DNA of 64,000 nt, from NCBI GenBank assembly GCA_013076295.1, contig RQOL01000514.1:94904-158903 (forward strand). Reading direction: 5' to 3'. A program made the translations under genes and the position numbers. Shown here piece by piece: positions 43,768 to 55,126 of this stretch. This stretch comes from Sanderia malayensis. Its lineage: Eukaryota; Cnidaria; Scyphozoa; Semaeostomeae; Pelagiidae. How positions within the stretch are numbered: the stretch's first letter is position 1; every line of letters starts with the position of its first letter. A model generated the notes under the pieces. That model made no database searches. It had not been told where the DNA came from and saw only the letters and a program-made list of their open reading frames with translations.

Positions 43768-43811
43768 GTTGTTACTCCGAGTTTCACGCATTCATGCGAT
43801 CATCAGACAAC
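43768..43811 (-). ncRNA. Hammerhead ribozyme motif (type I), Penelope-associated
   Basis: On the minus strand from 43811: GTTGT (stem I), CTGATGA core, stem II CGCA-TGAA-TGCG, GAAA core, a minimal stem III ACTC-G-GAGT, a GTA cleavage triplet, then ACAAC, which pairs perfectly with the starting GTTGT. All invariant core positions are present. It lies about 70 bp 3' of the GIY-YIG remnant 43880-44284 on the same strand. Penelope-like elements are known to carry hammerheads in their terminal repeats. Confidence 0.8.
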
Positions 43812-43879
43812 TGATTTTACTACACTGGAAAAAATATTTTATATTTACTTGCTAGGGGGGTTTACAATGGCTATTCTCT

Positions 43880-44284
43880 GGGGGTGTTAATTGTTCTTAA
43901 GTTACGTAAATAGTATTTGTTCTCGTGTCGACACTTTGAAATTAGCTCTGATTGTCTATTCAGTAAATGTGTTTTGTCGGCGTTTGTGATATGAAGCTTT
44001 TCGGTCAGGCAAAGGTTGCAGCGTTTTGTCTTGTTAGTGTAGGCGGTAGCTTGAGTTGCGATGGACCAGTTGATGGAATATGCTGTATTTTTGTCTTTTA
44101 GTTGCCAAATATGTTTAGATAGTTCGGTGCTGTTTTGATGTTTTTTGTGAGTGAATGTTGATTTGTGTTGGGTGAAGCGTTGTTTGAAGGTTGTCTCCGT
44201 TAGTCTGATGAAGGTTTTTCTGGTTGTTAGGTTGTTGGTGGTTACGAGGGCATTGTATATGACGTTGTTGGTTTGGCAGTTTCC
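43880..44284 (-). pseudogene. Penelope-like element fragment (GIY-YIG domain), minus strand
   Basis: Reads NNVIYNALVTTNNLTTRKTF, IRLTETTFKQRFTQHKSTF, then ELSKHIWQLKDKN, SINWSIATQATAY, KRCNLCLTEKLHI and a tail ending near 43880. This is a complete GIY-YIG domain with the Tyr of the second motif replaced (IRL for IGL-type text). Its 5' half is joined to a plus-oriented fragment at 44285, giving an inverted structure. Confidence 0.75.
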
Positions 44285-44493
44285 TGCATAAAATATTCAA
44301 TAAGCAAAATGTCAAAGTGAGCTACAGCTGTATGGAAAATATGAATTCGATCATAAAAGGCCACAACAAGCATCTCATCAACGCCCAACCCAGTGAAACA
44401 AGAAATCCATGCAACTGCCGGAGAAAAAATGATTGCCCCCTCAGTGGAAACTGCCAAACCAACAACGTCATATACAATGCCCTCGTAATTTGA
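44285..44493 (+). pseudogene. Inverted 5' piece of the same Penelope-like element
   Basis: The plus strand reads VKVSYSCMENMNSIIKGHNK, CNCRRKNDCPLSGNCQTNNV, IYNALVI and a stop. That is the RT-to-GIY-YIG linker with its CxCx...C zinc cluster. The last ~40 bp (GGAAACTGCC...CCCTCGTAA) are the inverted copy of 44240-44284. In minus-strand terms the 5' part is flipped relative to the 3' part. Confidence 0.75.
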
Positions 44494-44520
44494 ATTAAAA
44501 TTAACACATTTTGACACATT

Positions 44521-44595
44521 TTGTATGTAGGTATGTATCTATGTATGGTGTATGCTTGTATGTAGGTATGTAGGTATGTAGGTAAGTATGTAGAA
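44521..44595 (+). repeat. (GTATGTAG)n microsatellite
   Basis: About 70 bp of imperfect GTATGTAG/GTATGTAT repeats, just 5' (plus sense) of the second hammerhead motif. Confidence 0.8.
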
Positions 44596-44619
44596 TTTGG
44601 ACTCAATGAAAAGATGTGT

Positions 44620-44668
44620 GCTCTGTGACACTGTGTTTCATGCTTCCACACTCATCAGATAGACAATA
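44620..44668 (-). ncRNA. Second hammerhead-like motif, Penelope-associated
   Basis: Minus strand from 44668: TCTAT (stem I), CTGATGA, a 4-bp wobble-containing stem II around GGAA, GAAA, stem III ACAC-A-GTGT, cleavage triplet GTC, then ACAGA, which pairs with TCTAT at four of five positions. The core is conserved; the stem I mismatch and G-U pairs make activity doubtful. It lies about 220 bp 3' of the second GIY-YIG remnant. Confidence 0.6.
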
Positions 44669-44889
44669 CTAATGAAGAATATCCCAAATCACAGCGGTAA
44701 TTACTTACAAGAGGTGATAAATTTTCAAACAAAAGATTTTAATTGTTCATTAAATAAAACTTGTTTTCGTGTCAGCATTTTGATATCAGTTGAACTGGCT
44801 TGACAAATGCTCGGTTGAACCGACCTGACAAATGCTCTGAACCGATTGGGTTCAGAGCATTTGTTCAGAAATGAGTCATTGTTTCCTTT

Positions 44890-45405
44890 AATATTGTACA
44901 GTTTTTGGTCAAATAGAGGTCGCACCTTTTCGAGATGTTGTTGTAGGCTTTGGCAGAGGTGATGATGGTCCATTGTATTTCGTAGTCTTTGTCATTGTCT
45001 TTTAGTTCCCATAGGTATTTGGAAAGTTCAATGCTCTTGGCGTATTTTTGGTTCCCAAATAATTGTTCGTGTTGCTTAAAACGTTTCTTAAAGGTTCCTT
45101 CTGTCAAGCCAATGTAATTTTTCCCTGTCATGTCTTTGTTTGACGTAATGTGGGCATTGTATATGACACTGGAGATAAGGCAGTTATTGTTTAGTGGGCA
45201 TTCTTCTTTCTTGCGGCAGTAGCATATGTTGACAGAGGGAGTTGGGGGGTTTTCATTGGTTACTTCTCTTGTTGTGTTTGCTAATGATCGTCTCCATATT
45301 TTCCGTGCAGGTGCAACTTAATTTCAGGTTGTTTTTGTGGAAAATGTTATGAAACCTGTAATTCTTGAGGAAATGTTTGAGAATGAGCTTGAGGAAGGTT
45401 TTATC
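44890..45405 (-). pseudogene. Penelope-like element, linker and GIY-YIG domain
   Basis: From about 45405 in broken frames: DKTFLKLILKHFLKNYRFHN, TENMETIISKHNK, a CYCRKKEECPLNNNC zinc cluster, SSVIYNAHITSNKDMTGKNY, IGLTEGTFKKRFKQHEQLF, ELSKYLWELKDNDKDY and SKRCDLYLTKNCTIL. The GIY-YIG landmarks (VIYNA, YIGLTEG, KRF) are intact. The reverse transcriptase part is missing. It shares most of its residues with the 41251 fragment, so both derive from closely related elements. Confidence 0.8.
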
Positions 45406-45440
45406 GACGTATCAATATATCACTCCACAATAATAACATC

Positions 45441-46456
45441 ATGGCTGCTTGGAAGAAAACAATAGGAATTAAAAGAAGGTAAGGTTTGTTATAGTCTAGG
45501 TATTTATTTGTACTTCTATTTGAAGTTAAGATCAACAAAAAAACAGGCTTTGCTGTGTTATCATTTGAGAACAAAATGTGAGCTAGGTTTTAGGCCTATA
45601 TCTATATACTATACCTACATACTATACCAACATACTATAAACCTATACCTAAACCCTAAACCTATAAATAACTTCTTTTTTACAGTAAAGAGTTGACACC
45701 ACGCCAGATTGTAGCCAATTACGCTAAGTCTTCACATGTGGACTTTTCTGAAGATCATGATGATGTAGCAGACGCCGTAGCATACAGAGAGTCACAACCT
45801 GTTGTCGAAGGCACTCCATCTTCATGATCAGGACAAAATGAAATGACCGAGGTCATCGAAGAAGATGTCACAACTGATGAACGCAAAAGCAGGTGGAAAT
45901 GGAATGACGAAAAAGTTAAAAGCCTATTTTTTTTTGGTATGATTACAAAACCAAGAAGGATTACGAAGGCAAGGACATGGAGGCGGATCCTGTCAGGTTA
46001 TATGAGGATGTCAGGCAAATGATGGCATCAATGTACCCACCAGAAAGCTTTGGGCCTGAAGAAGTCAGTAAGATTCCTGAAGGTCTTGATGATCATGAAA
46101 AATTCAAGCTTGAAAGATTCATCGCAGAGGAAAAGAGGCGATGGGCGAGTAAAACGGGGTGTCAAGACTGTGAGACAAAATTTGCAGAAAAAGCAGTTAC
46201 TGAGGGAACCCATTCTGGAAGTGGAAAACTACTTATCTGTAATTGGGATCGTCTGGTCGTAACAGAGGCTGCCCCTCTGTTATGGTGCAGACACCAAAAG
46301 CCACTATCATCACAACAGCATGATCAGATTATGGTGCAGGTACCAAAGGATGAGCTAGAAATAAAGAAAAGAAATGCAGACATCCCAGAGCAGTCAGCAA
46401 AGGGAATGGAGAACATGGTGGAAACCATGGCACAGTCCATAAATGTTCTTGGGTAA
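45441..46456 (+). pseudogene. Harbinger Myb/SANT-like DNA-binding protein
   Basis: Exon 1 starts at ATG 45441 (MAAWKKTIGIKR, donor GTAAGG). Exon 2 follows acceptor TTTTTTACAG at 45686 (SKELTPRQIVANYAKSSHVD), carries a TGA near 45827, then the trihelix start RWKWNDEKVKSL. A poly-T run at 45930-45937 shifts the frame; it continues as YDYKTKKDYEGKDMEADPVR and LYEDVRQMMASMYPPESFGP to about 46456. Such proteins bind Harbinger ends and bring the transposase. It is convergent with the transposase at 48020-55110, the usual two-gene Harbinger layout. Confidence 0.65.
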
Positions 46457-46699
46457 CAACTGGGAAATGGACTTCTTTATCTTGCCCAAGCAATGCCCAA
46501 CAATCCAGGACACCAAGAGCCACAAAAATGCCGTATCCTCCAAATTCATTTCCACAGCCAACACAGCAGCAGCAGTATGTTTCAACCCTTTATACAACGT
46601 TGTTGGACAGCTTTAATGTTCGTCATGCAGAAGAAGATCAAAATAACTCAATTCACAAGTGATCCAAAACATGTTTGACTTTTGCAAACATTATTTCTA

Positions 46700-48019
46700 C
46701 TTTCCACGTGCTACTGTACTATATGTAATAAACTCCTTCAGCTTTTGAACTGGTATATTTGGAGGAAAAAGCTTTGGATGGGTTATATTTGCATAGCATT
46801 CACTCACTTTTTAACTAAAGATTAGCGTCATATGCTTTGAACTGGAAATATAGTGACTAAAACCTTTTGCGCAGTTTCAAAGGTTATTGTAGACAAAATT
46901 GTTGTGGATAGAATTTTTCCAAAAAGCTAACAGTTGAAACTTTGTCAATTCCAAACGTTTCTTACCTTGTTTGATCCAGGTTTGAAAATATGGTTTCTTA
47001 GTTTTTGAGAAATTTGGCCTTAAGTTTTTCTTTAGTTTCTAATATAACACTACATTTATATACATAAAAGCTATTTTTCATTATAATCAGAGTACTTGTA
47101 TGTTCAAAGGAACAAAGAATTCAACCCAGTCCACCACTATTTTTGGGAAAGGTCCACTCTAGGGCATTTTTTGCTGTTAAGTTTATAAATTAGTGTCTTT
47201 TATTTTTAATGCTGGAAGTGAAGCAATCAATTTTGTCTGAAAGGCTCCCCGTTTACTTAGTAAGATCTGTAAATAAATCAAACATATTTTACACTCAATA
47301 CCATATCAAAACAGCTGCTACTACTGTACAGTTTCAAAACATTTCTGAGTGACCTGGGAAATCAAAGCTGCAAATTACAAAAGTTTCTTAGCTCTTTTGA
47401 TTCAGGAATAGGGTAGTTTCTTAAGTTTTTAAAATTTGAGCCTACAATTTATGTATACACTATTCCTTTTAGAAACACGAGGTTACTGAAAGTTTTCTTA
47501 AAATAATCTGATTTTGGGTACTCAGAGTTTCTTATGAATTCCAAAACAATCTTCATGTTTACTTACTGTTACCTGGTGAACATATCGACAATTATTTTGT
47601 GGAGCCTGTCCAGTGTCAAGAAATTACTCTGATACTGCAGGTAACATGACACATGAAACAGAAGATGAGAATGTAAACAGAAGCTAAGGATTTCCTTTAA
47701 AAAATAAGCAGCTGCTCAACAAATTTTCTCAGCAGAAGAGTTTCTCGGAAAAATGTGTGGTACTGTAGATGGTTACTTTCAACAATCTGACAGTATAGTT
47801 AAAATCTGCATTTATGTAAACAACCACTGACAGCACATACTGACACTGTCACTGATTTTTCTGAGGCAAACTTTTTTAAAACCTTTATGTGTTTAAGCTT
47901 TGAGAAACTATAAGCAGGTTCTTAAATGCAGGTTTTTACTTGTGTAATGAATTTATTTTAAAATAATAACAACATAAGAGTTTTAAAGTTAAGCTGTCTT
48001 CTGTACGGATTTGTTCCAA
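46700..48019. other. Non-coding stretch between the two Harbinger genes
   Basis: About 1.3 kb of AT-rich sequence with no recognisable open frame; presumably the 3' regions of the convergent Harbinger genes. Nothing else seen. Confidence 0.5.
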
Positions 48020-48721
48020 TTATAAATATTTCTTGAGATATTTCTTGAATGCATCTCTTACCATACTTCCTTTAGAGGAGTTGTAGACATGTAATTTATT
48101 CTTAGTCATGTGGTGAAAGCAATCCTGGTTTCTCCTCTCATTATCCATTTCTTTGTTAACTGCCTCCTGATTCAGGGAAGATTTTCTTGATTCACAGTGG
48201 TTGTGTAGAACAAAGCATGCAACAGCCAGGTTTGATACATGTTCAATGCCAATGTCAATTGGTCGATTCAAAGTTCTCTACCTGGCTTTTAGTCAGGGAG
48301 CAAAGTCCAAAAAATGTGAGTTTCGTTCAACCATCGCCACAGAAAAGGTTTGATGATTGATTCCGGTAGAGAAACACCTACTGTTTAACCCTAGACAGTT
48401 CGTAGAGTTGAAATGTGGTATACGTTTTTAATTACGGGACTTTTTAGTCACGCGATTTGCTATTCACCATGGAAACGAGGCTGGTATTGAAATTGACCTT
48501 AAAACGCATAATTTATGAGGGAAAATCAATCAAAACAGGGGCAAAATATACAAACAAGTAGCTGCTAAATGTCTTATTCATGACAGGGATGCTTGGGGTG
48601 GGCAGGGGGGCATCAGGGGGTATGTCCCAAAAATTTAAAAAATTGTCATTCATTTTTATTGATTAATCGCAACAAAACAAAACACTATTTTAGACCAGAC
48701 AACAAAAAACAGATGTTCAAA

Positions 48722-51700
48722 TCAGTCTGACTCATATTCAGAATCGTCAGAATCATTGGAAATGTCTAGCAGAACGCCATGCGGGATTTTGCATACATCA
48801 GTGCTGGCCATGCAAAAACATGCCTCTGAACACGATAAACCAATGTTAAGTGCAGGAACAATTCCTCTGACACCCACTTTTGCACGTACATGCTGTTAGT
48901 TCTAGCAGACTACTCAGCGCTGGCTCTTTTGTCATATAGACTGGCTTCAGCGAGGGACCATCTCTCACCCATCCATGGTTTTCGGGATCTGGAAGATTCT
49001 GGATTGCAGTCAAAGCCATTCTCCAAATGAAGGTTTGATAGTTGACACGTTTAAGGTGCTGAAGTAGGCTGTGAGATGTTGGAGGAAGCATCTGGTTTTT
49101 TTGCTTTTTCTTGCAAAAGAGGATATATCGTAACTCATCTACAGTATGTGGCATCTTCCTATGAGCGGGGTACAGATCACAGATAAAATCTTCACATTTG
49201 GCAGCAACTTCATCACTCAGATTTGGCTGGGAACCGGGAAGACTTAGACTTTCTTGGTGCTGCTCACTTTTCGACAGTAACTGCCATCCTTTCTTTTTAC
49301 CGATGCCAGCAAGGGCGCTAGTTGAATCACAGCCAGTAATGGAGTGGAAAGTGAGAAGAGCGCAAGACATATTCTCTCCTAGTTCTTGCGAGATTGCATG
49401 CACAGGAACGTATCTAGTGCGGTCGTTCACACCCGTTTTGAACCAAGATTCAGCGCAGTTGATATCTGAAATATGTGCTATGCTAAGAATGAGGACATCT
49501 GTGTCTGGTGACTGTATGATGATACGGCAACACTTTGAAAGACATCAGCAGAGTACTTGGCATGCAATAGTAATCTACAAAAATAGCAATGGAAATGAAT
49601 ACAACATTCTGTACAAAAATATAGAACAATATATACCAAGCCGAAATCTCAAATAAGTGCCCGTTTCTTCAAGTGAGGTGGTGGACACTTATGTAAGGGT
49701 GGGTGCTCCTTCGAAGGGGCGCTTTTTTAATAATTTCTTCGGTGGAGTGAGCGCTCATTCAAGGGGGCATTTTTTCAAAGAGGGCGCTTATTCGAGGATT
49801 TAGGCTATCTAGTTCAAAAATTTTATTCCTCACCTAGTATCCGCCTCTTCGTGATCAGATTCCAGATAGTCGACATCTTCGCAGTGGCCGTATCTGACCT
49901 TCACTGCACGCCTAGCATTTTTTAACCCTCCACTGATGACAAGTGTCTTTTCTGGGGGATGCTCCTGTCTTCCTAATTCACAAAATGTCTCTGAGAGAAA
50001 TTCACATAGATTGATCTTGTTCTGCGAATTCGGAACTTTGCCCACTGTTTTGGCACGGGCGTAGATGGTCCATGGATCTTGATCTCCAGAGAAGCACTCA
50101 GAGCACCCCTATTTTCACGTTCTCCCACCTTTATCAATGCATCCCAGTATTGGTCGAAGACAATGTGAAGCTCTTTGCAGTAGCCGAAAGAAGAAGTAAG
50201 GACATTAAAGTATTTGGTTGTGAGATCACCAAAGGTGCTACTCCCTGCTGACTTCATAACTTGAATGAAAGCCATGCCCAGATGAATGGTGTCTCTTGCA
50301 AAAGGTTCCAGTCGTGCGCAAACATTCACTTTGGTTTCAACAAGAGTCGCCAATGCACTTTTTGTTGTCTTTCTCACGCTGCCATCTTGGTGTGCTAAGG
50401 AAAAGGGTATGGGGGAAAGCTCATAGCATAGAACATCTCTGAGATTGATCTGCCTTACATTTGCAGTGATCAAGAGGTGTCCAAACAGATCTCTGTCTGC
50501 TCCGACTGTAACAAGCTTGTCATTCGCTGCCTTTACCTGGACTTTCTTGGTTGTAAATTTGAAGGTCTTAACATTGAGCTTGGGGATTGGATCCCAGAAA
50601 CTTATTTCGGTAGTGTTTAACCGGTTTTCAACAAATGTGTTCATCTGGTCACGGCCCTTTTCAGTGCTTCTCACTAAACCCTCTGCTATGTCATTGGGTA
50701 AGACGACGCCTGTACCAAAGTTCACTAATGGCTGAGTGTCCTGTTTGAAAGAATTACGCATCAAGTCGCTTGTGAAGCAGGAGATAAGCTTTTGAACATC
50801 AGCTTCATCTCGTGCTATTCGTTTTGCAGCAGCTTCTTTGTGCCCATCTAAATGGGTGCTCTCTTGCAGAAACATTCCTTTCAGAGATGTTGTAACAGAT
50901 GCACGCTCGTGACTAGTGAGAAACCATCGATCAAGTGCACCTGGGTTTCGTGAAATACCAATTATTCCACCTTTTGACTTGGAGTCTGCATTTATGGACT
51001 GTTCAAGTGCCATGTCTGTCCATACCTGGGTGAATGGTCTGCCAGAGCGACTAACTGCATGACTGCCCTTCACAAATTCTTGATGAAATTCTGGATGCTT
51101 TGTAACTATACTTCTCATGTCGGATATGTACACAGGTAGCCAACGTGCATAATTTGGCCTGTCCATAGGAAAAAAATGCGGCCCCATGGTAGAAACACAC
51201 AACAAATGTAATTCCCAGTTGCCAGTTCTCTCCGCCTTAACGAATTGCAAGAGAAGCTTCACCATATCCCCATATCCTCCCAAAAGGTAAACATCTTTGA
51301 GTTTTCTCTACATTCAGATGCGAACTTTTGAAACATTAAGCGTAATTCATTAGTTTCTTGAAGGAACTTCTTTACCGTTGACTGCACTTCTACCTTTGTT
51401 TTTATTGCATGTCTGCAATCTTCTACTTTGCTGAACATTGTATCTTCATCAACATTACACTCTATATCATCATTAATGTGGGTTGCGTACCATTCAAGAT
51501 ATGTGTTCCACATCAGTCGAAAAAAAAGCCTCCATTGCTAACTTGTGTGCTTGAATTCCTCTGTTGTAAGATTTGCCTTTCATCAATGCCGACGTTGTTC
51601 CTGCTGCATAAACTCCAGACACGATAAGGAGGTCTTCTAATCCAGAATGGTTATGCTTCTTTCCCGGCAAAGAAAGGAAATTGTGACGTATGTGGAATCC

Positions 51701-53776
51701 CCCAAGCCGAATGACAACATCTGAGAACTTCACCGGAAATTTCATTTGAATTAACTTTGTTTTTGAATAGATAGCAAGATCACAAGTAATGACGGTGTCG
51801 CTCTGTCCAAGGTTGGAACAGATCTTCTGAGTGTGTTTCATTACCGTGTAAATGGTACTTAGTTCAGTTGATGAAGCTTCGATCATCGGGCAGTAGCCAA
51901 TCTTGCTAACAGCAGGGATGTCAGGATATAAAATGGAGTTGAACCCACTCCAGCTTGGCACGGTCTGGACTTCTTGCATGGCAATGCCTGTCTTCATTAA
52001 CGTTTCCGCCTTTATACGAAGGAGAGCCCATGCGGTGTCCGCATCGTAAGCTTCAGAAAGTGCGCTGCTCTCACATGCTAGCCATTCCTTATCAACTATG
52101 CCCACGTATTGATTCACTGCAGGTCGTCTTTCGTGAGCCGAGCACTCTTGCAGGTCACACATTCCCACTTTTCTTCAAGCTTCATCGCCTTTGAGAATGA
52201 TCTCCAGCTCTGATATGTGATAGCTCTGGACCAAACGTTTTCTTTTGGTAGACAACCATTGTCGTAGCATGGGTGGTATTTTTACAATCTATAGTTTCCT
52301 CGTTCAGATCATTATTATCCCGGTGAGATATTTGATGGGATAACTGTTTCAAAAGTTTCTACTTTTGCTAGCACCTCCTGAACCAAACTTGTATCCACTG
52401 CTAATAATTCGTCATATGATGAACTATGTCCCATTCGGGTCAAAAGTACAACTAGCTGCTTACATCCGGTGAGGTGACGTACCGTCATTGCAAGACCTAT
52501 TTGCTTCGGGAGCTTCTTCGGGGGTGTTTGATGTGCAGTGTATAATGTCCTGTGCAATGCTCAAAATGCGTCGCTCATCCTCGATCTTGACATGGAGATT
52601 TGTTTGTTCAAAATCATCAACTCCAGCCTCGTTGAATGTAATCATGAGGCGAAGCAGCCAGTACAGACCAGGAGGAATAATTTTGCTTGCTGTGTCGAGT
52701 GATATATCATCTACATTGAGGGGTCTTAATGATATCCCACTGCATTTACGTATGTCTTCTTTTATACGCAGCGCTATATTTATAATATCCTGGGAAATAT
52801 CAGAAATATTGCTTTCAGATCTCATACCAGCGTTTTGTGCAGCGGCAGCATTTAGAACATCTTGTACAGATATATCGCTCGAATAGATAACTTCAGCCTT
52901 ACTCCTGTCAGGGTGCTGATGAAAAACGATTTTTTTTCCAAAGTACTTCTCAAGTTGAAGTTTCATGCGCTGTTTGCTGTAGCTTTTGCTTTCTATTCCC
53001 TTTTCCGACAGGTGTTGGCGGTATTTTAGCAAAAGTGATGACATGTCGTATGCCTTCCCTTGGTTGAGACCTTCACTAATTTCCCCAGCAATCTCTTTGA
53101 ACGCAGAGTCATAAATTGTCTCACCATCCTTTTCTTTGAATCCCTTGTGCTTTAGATTGGACTTACTGACATATGATGCCAAACAATTCTTGTGGTATTT
53201 GGCCTCGGCAGCTATTAGGTCGTTGTTGACGGAGATAAAGGTGTGTAGCATATCTTTATCGCCTTTGTTTTCAGCTGCCTGTCGTACCAACGCACAAGCT
53301 TCAAATGTGCAAACGTTGTGCATCTCCCTGCATTTCTTGTATGTTTTATTTCGACAAATAAAGCATTTGGACCAATCCATAGAAAAACCAGCACAGGATC
53401 TCGAAATTCTGCGTGTTTCCTCGTTTGTTGCTCTGCTGTCTCCTCCACTTTTACTGAGAGCATCTGCATCATAGCCAGTGGCATAGCGTATATTTTGCTG
53501 ACTAGTGTAAGAAGAATAACAAGTGGAATGCCAAAAGACATCTCGGCTTCTGAGACTCTGCAATTCATCATGGAGCCTATCGTATACCTGATCTCTCCTC
53601 AGGTTAAGCGCCGTTTCTTATGTGTCAATAGAGGAGACTTTTCCTTTTCTCAGTACTTCGTCTCTATTGGCTTGGTAGATAACGCATTTTGTATAGGTGG
53701 TTAGCCTTGGTTGCTGTGACTTAGGGGGCAGTGGTATGCCGAAACCAGAAGTGCTACTTTCCTCCTCTTCATCCAT
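48722..53776 (-). pseudogene. Large TE protein with XPG/FEN1-like nuclease domain and Cys-rich tail
   Basis: ATG 53776; stop near 48722. Blocks in order: Cys-rich N part (CFICRNKTYKKC, DLIAAEAKYHKNCLASY); LTRMGHSSSYDELL; PGDNNDLNEETID; FNSILYPD, VITCDLAIYSK, VVIRLGGFHIRHNFLSLPGK (52168-51494); VKAERTGNWELHL and SRSGRPFTQVWTDMALEQS (51283 on). The nuclease follows: IVFDQYWDALIKVGEREN, then LESDHEEADTR, an intron (donor GTGAGG at 49833, acceptor at 49575) joining TRLLLHA, then IIIQSPDTDVLIL and ITGCDSTSALAGIGKKKGW. A LPPTSHSLLQHLKRVNYQTF block and CTCKSGCQRNCSC tail end it. Frameshifts near 53620, 52315, 51270, 50040, 49520 and 48860 disable it. The FEN1 parallel is my inference. Confidence 0.65.
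49575..49833 (-). other. Intron inside the nuclease domain
   Basis: GT (49833) to AG (49575) splices GAT-ACT-AG to A-TTA, restoring EEADTRLLLHA, the second acidic motif. It includes a GC-richer stretch with repeated GGGCGCTT(A)TT(C)-type blocks (49690-49800). Confidence 0.65.
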
Positions 53777-55126
53777 GTTATGAAGCCTATGGTGTGAAGG
53801 AGAAAATAGCATACAAATAAAGATCAAAATAGAAGAGAAAATTTAATATATACTTACATTCACATGGTTAGAGTAGGCCTAGCAAAGCCAGACATGCCAC
53901 CGTCATCTTGGATTATTCACGCCTCGATTTCAATCCAGATAGAAATGAGGCTATCTGTGTGTGTCCAAGATAGCTGTGCAACATGGCAAAACAGGGCCCT
54001 GAAATTATTTGGGGCCTGAGGGGTTTATTCAAAATGGAGTAATCCCTTTCCGTTGCTTTTTGCCTCACTTTGAAAATTTTTGGGACATACCCCCTGATGC
54101 CCCCCTGCCCACCCCAGGCGTCCCTGTCATGAATTGGACAATTAGCAGCTACTTGTTTGTATATTTTGCGTCTGTTTTGATTGATTTTCGCTCATAAATT
54201 AAAGTCAATTAAAGTCAATTTCAATACCAGCCTCGTTTCCATGCTGAGTAGCGAATCGCTTGACTAAAAAGCCCCGTAATTAAAAACGTATACCACATTT
54301 CAACTCTACAAACTGTCTAGGGTTAAACAGTAGGTCTTTCTCTACCGGAATCAATCATCAAACCTTTTCTGTGGCGATGGTTGAACGAAACTCGCATTTT
54401 TTGGACTTTGCTCCCTGTTTCAGTCTCCCAAAAGCACACTCAATTTGGTTGCGAGCAGATCTTACTTTTATGCTATACATAACTTCTTCATTAGAATTGC
54501 ATGTATCAAGTTCTTTTAATATACCAGGCAGCAATAGATAAGCTGGGTCACCAATTAAAACAACCCCACACATTTATGTTGTCATCAATGTTAAGTTTCC
54601 TGGCAACATCTGGTAACCTTTTTTCTTGAAACAGCAAATTTAAAGAACTACAGAACACTTTAGCATCATGGACACTTCCTGGCCATGAGCAATCCACATC
54701 CAGTAAGCGTCCTTCATGGTCACATATTGCTTGAACATTTATGGTGTATTTCATTTTATAACAGAAATAGTCATGTGCATTTTGTTGTGGCTGTTTTACT
54801 GGAATATGTGTCCCATCCACACAACCAACAATCATTGGAAAACCAAACTTGTTCTCAAATTTACAAATTATTTGACGTAGCTCTTCCTCGGTGGTTGGGA
54901 AACCTATGAGTTCTGGTGCTAATACCTTGACAATCACACTACAAACTTTCCTTATTGTCAAAGAAATGGTACATGGGGACACACCAACTATATTGGTGGT
55001 CATTCTTAACGACCCCTGGTCTTTTAAATAGTAAAGGGTCATTGCAAGATTTTTGGAGGAGGATATTGTATAGAAATGAGTCTGGACATGGTCGAATGTA
55101 TGGCCTTAGTTTTTCTTCGAGCTTAA

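Larger units (their letters stand above)
48294..54417. mobile_element. 6.1-kb DNA transposon encoding an XPG/FEN1-like nuclease (Academ-like?)
   Basis: The terminal inverted repeats begin CAGGGAGCAAAGTCCAAAAA and extend about 340 bp with mismatches (left to about 48632, right from about 54073). They are flanked by TTTTAGT (48287-48293) and TTTCAGT (54418-54424), a 7-bp duplication with one mismatch. The reading frame of the disrupted Harbinger transposase confirms the joint. One multi-exon minus-strand gene fills it. I recall that some Academ-superfamily elements (AcademX) carry an XPG nuclease; the 7-bp duplication is not one I can assign, so the superfamily is open. Confidence 0.75.
48020..55110 (-). 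pseudogene. PIF/Harbinger transposase split by a 6.1-kb element
   Basis: The N-terminal/core part (55110-54418) reads LAMTLYYLKDQGSLRMTTNI, IVGCVDGTHIPVKQPQQNAH (first D), SVHDAKVF, then LIGDPAYLLLP (second D) and NQIECAFGRLK (E). The C-terminal part (48286-48020) reads NRPIDIGIEHVSNLAVACFV and LHNHCE. Removing the element with one copy of its 7-bp duplication joins GRLK to AR in frame. Other lesions: a frame change near 54560 and a TAG where a Trp is expected right after the joint. A MITE/copia complex truncates the N terminus at 55123. Confidence 0.8.

Noticed and set aside
44242..44517. 91-codon minus-strand ORF across the Penelope inversion
   Set aside because: Antisense to the plus-oriented linker fragment; the sense strand shows the conserved Cys cluster.
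46028..46213. Minus-strand ORF opposite the Myb-like gene
   Set aside because: Shadow of the conserved plus-strand frame.
52488..53704. Several plus-strand ORFs of 110-130 codons
   Set aside because: Antisense to the conserved N-terminal part of the nuclease-bearing TE gene.
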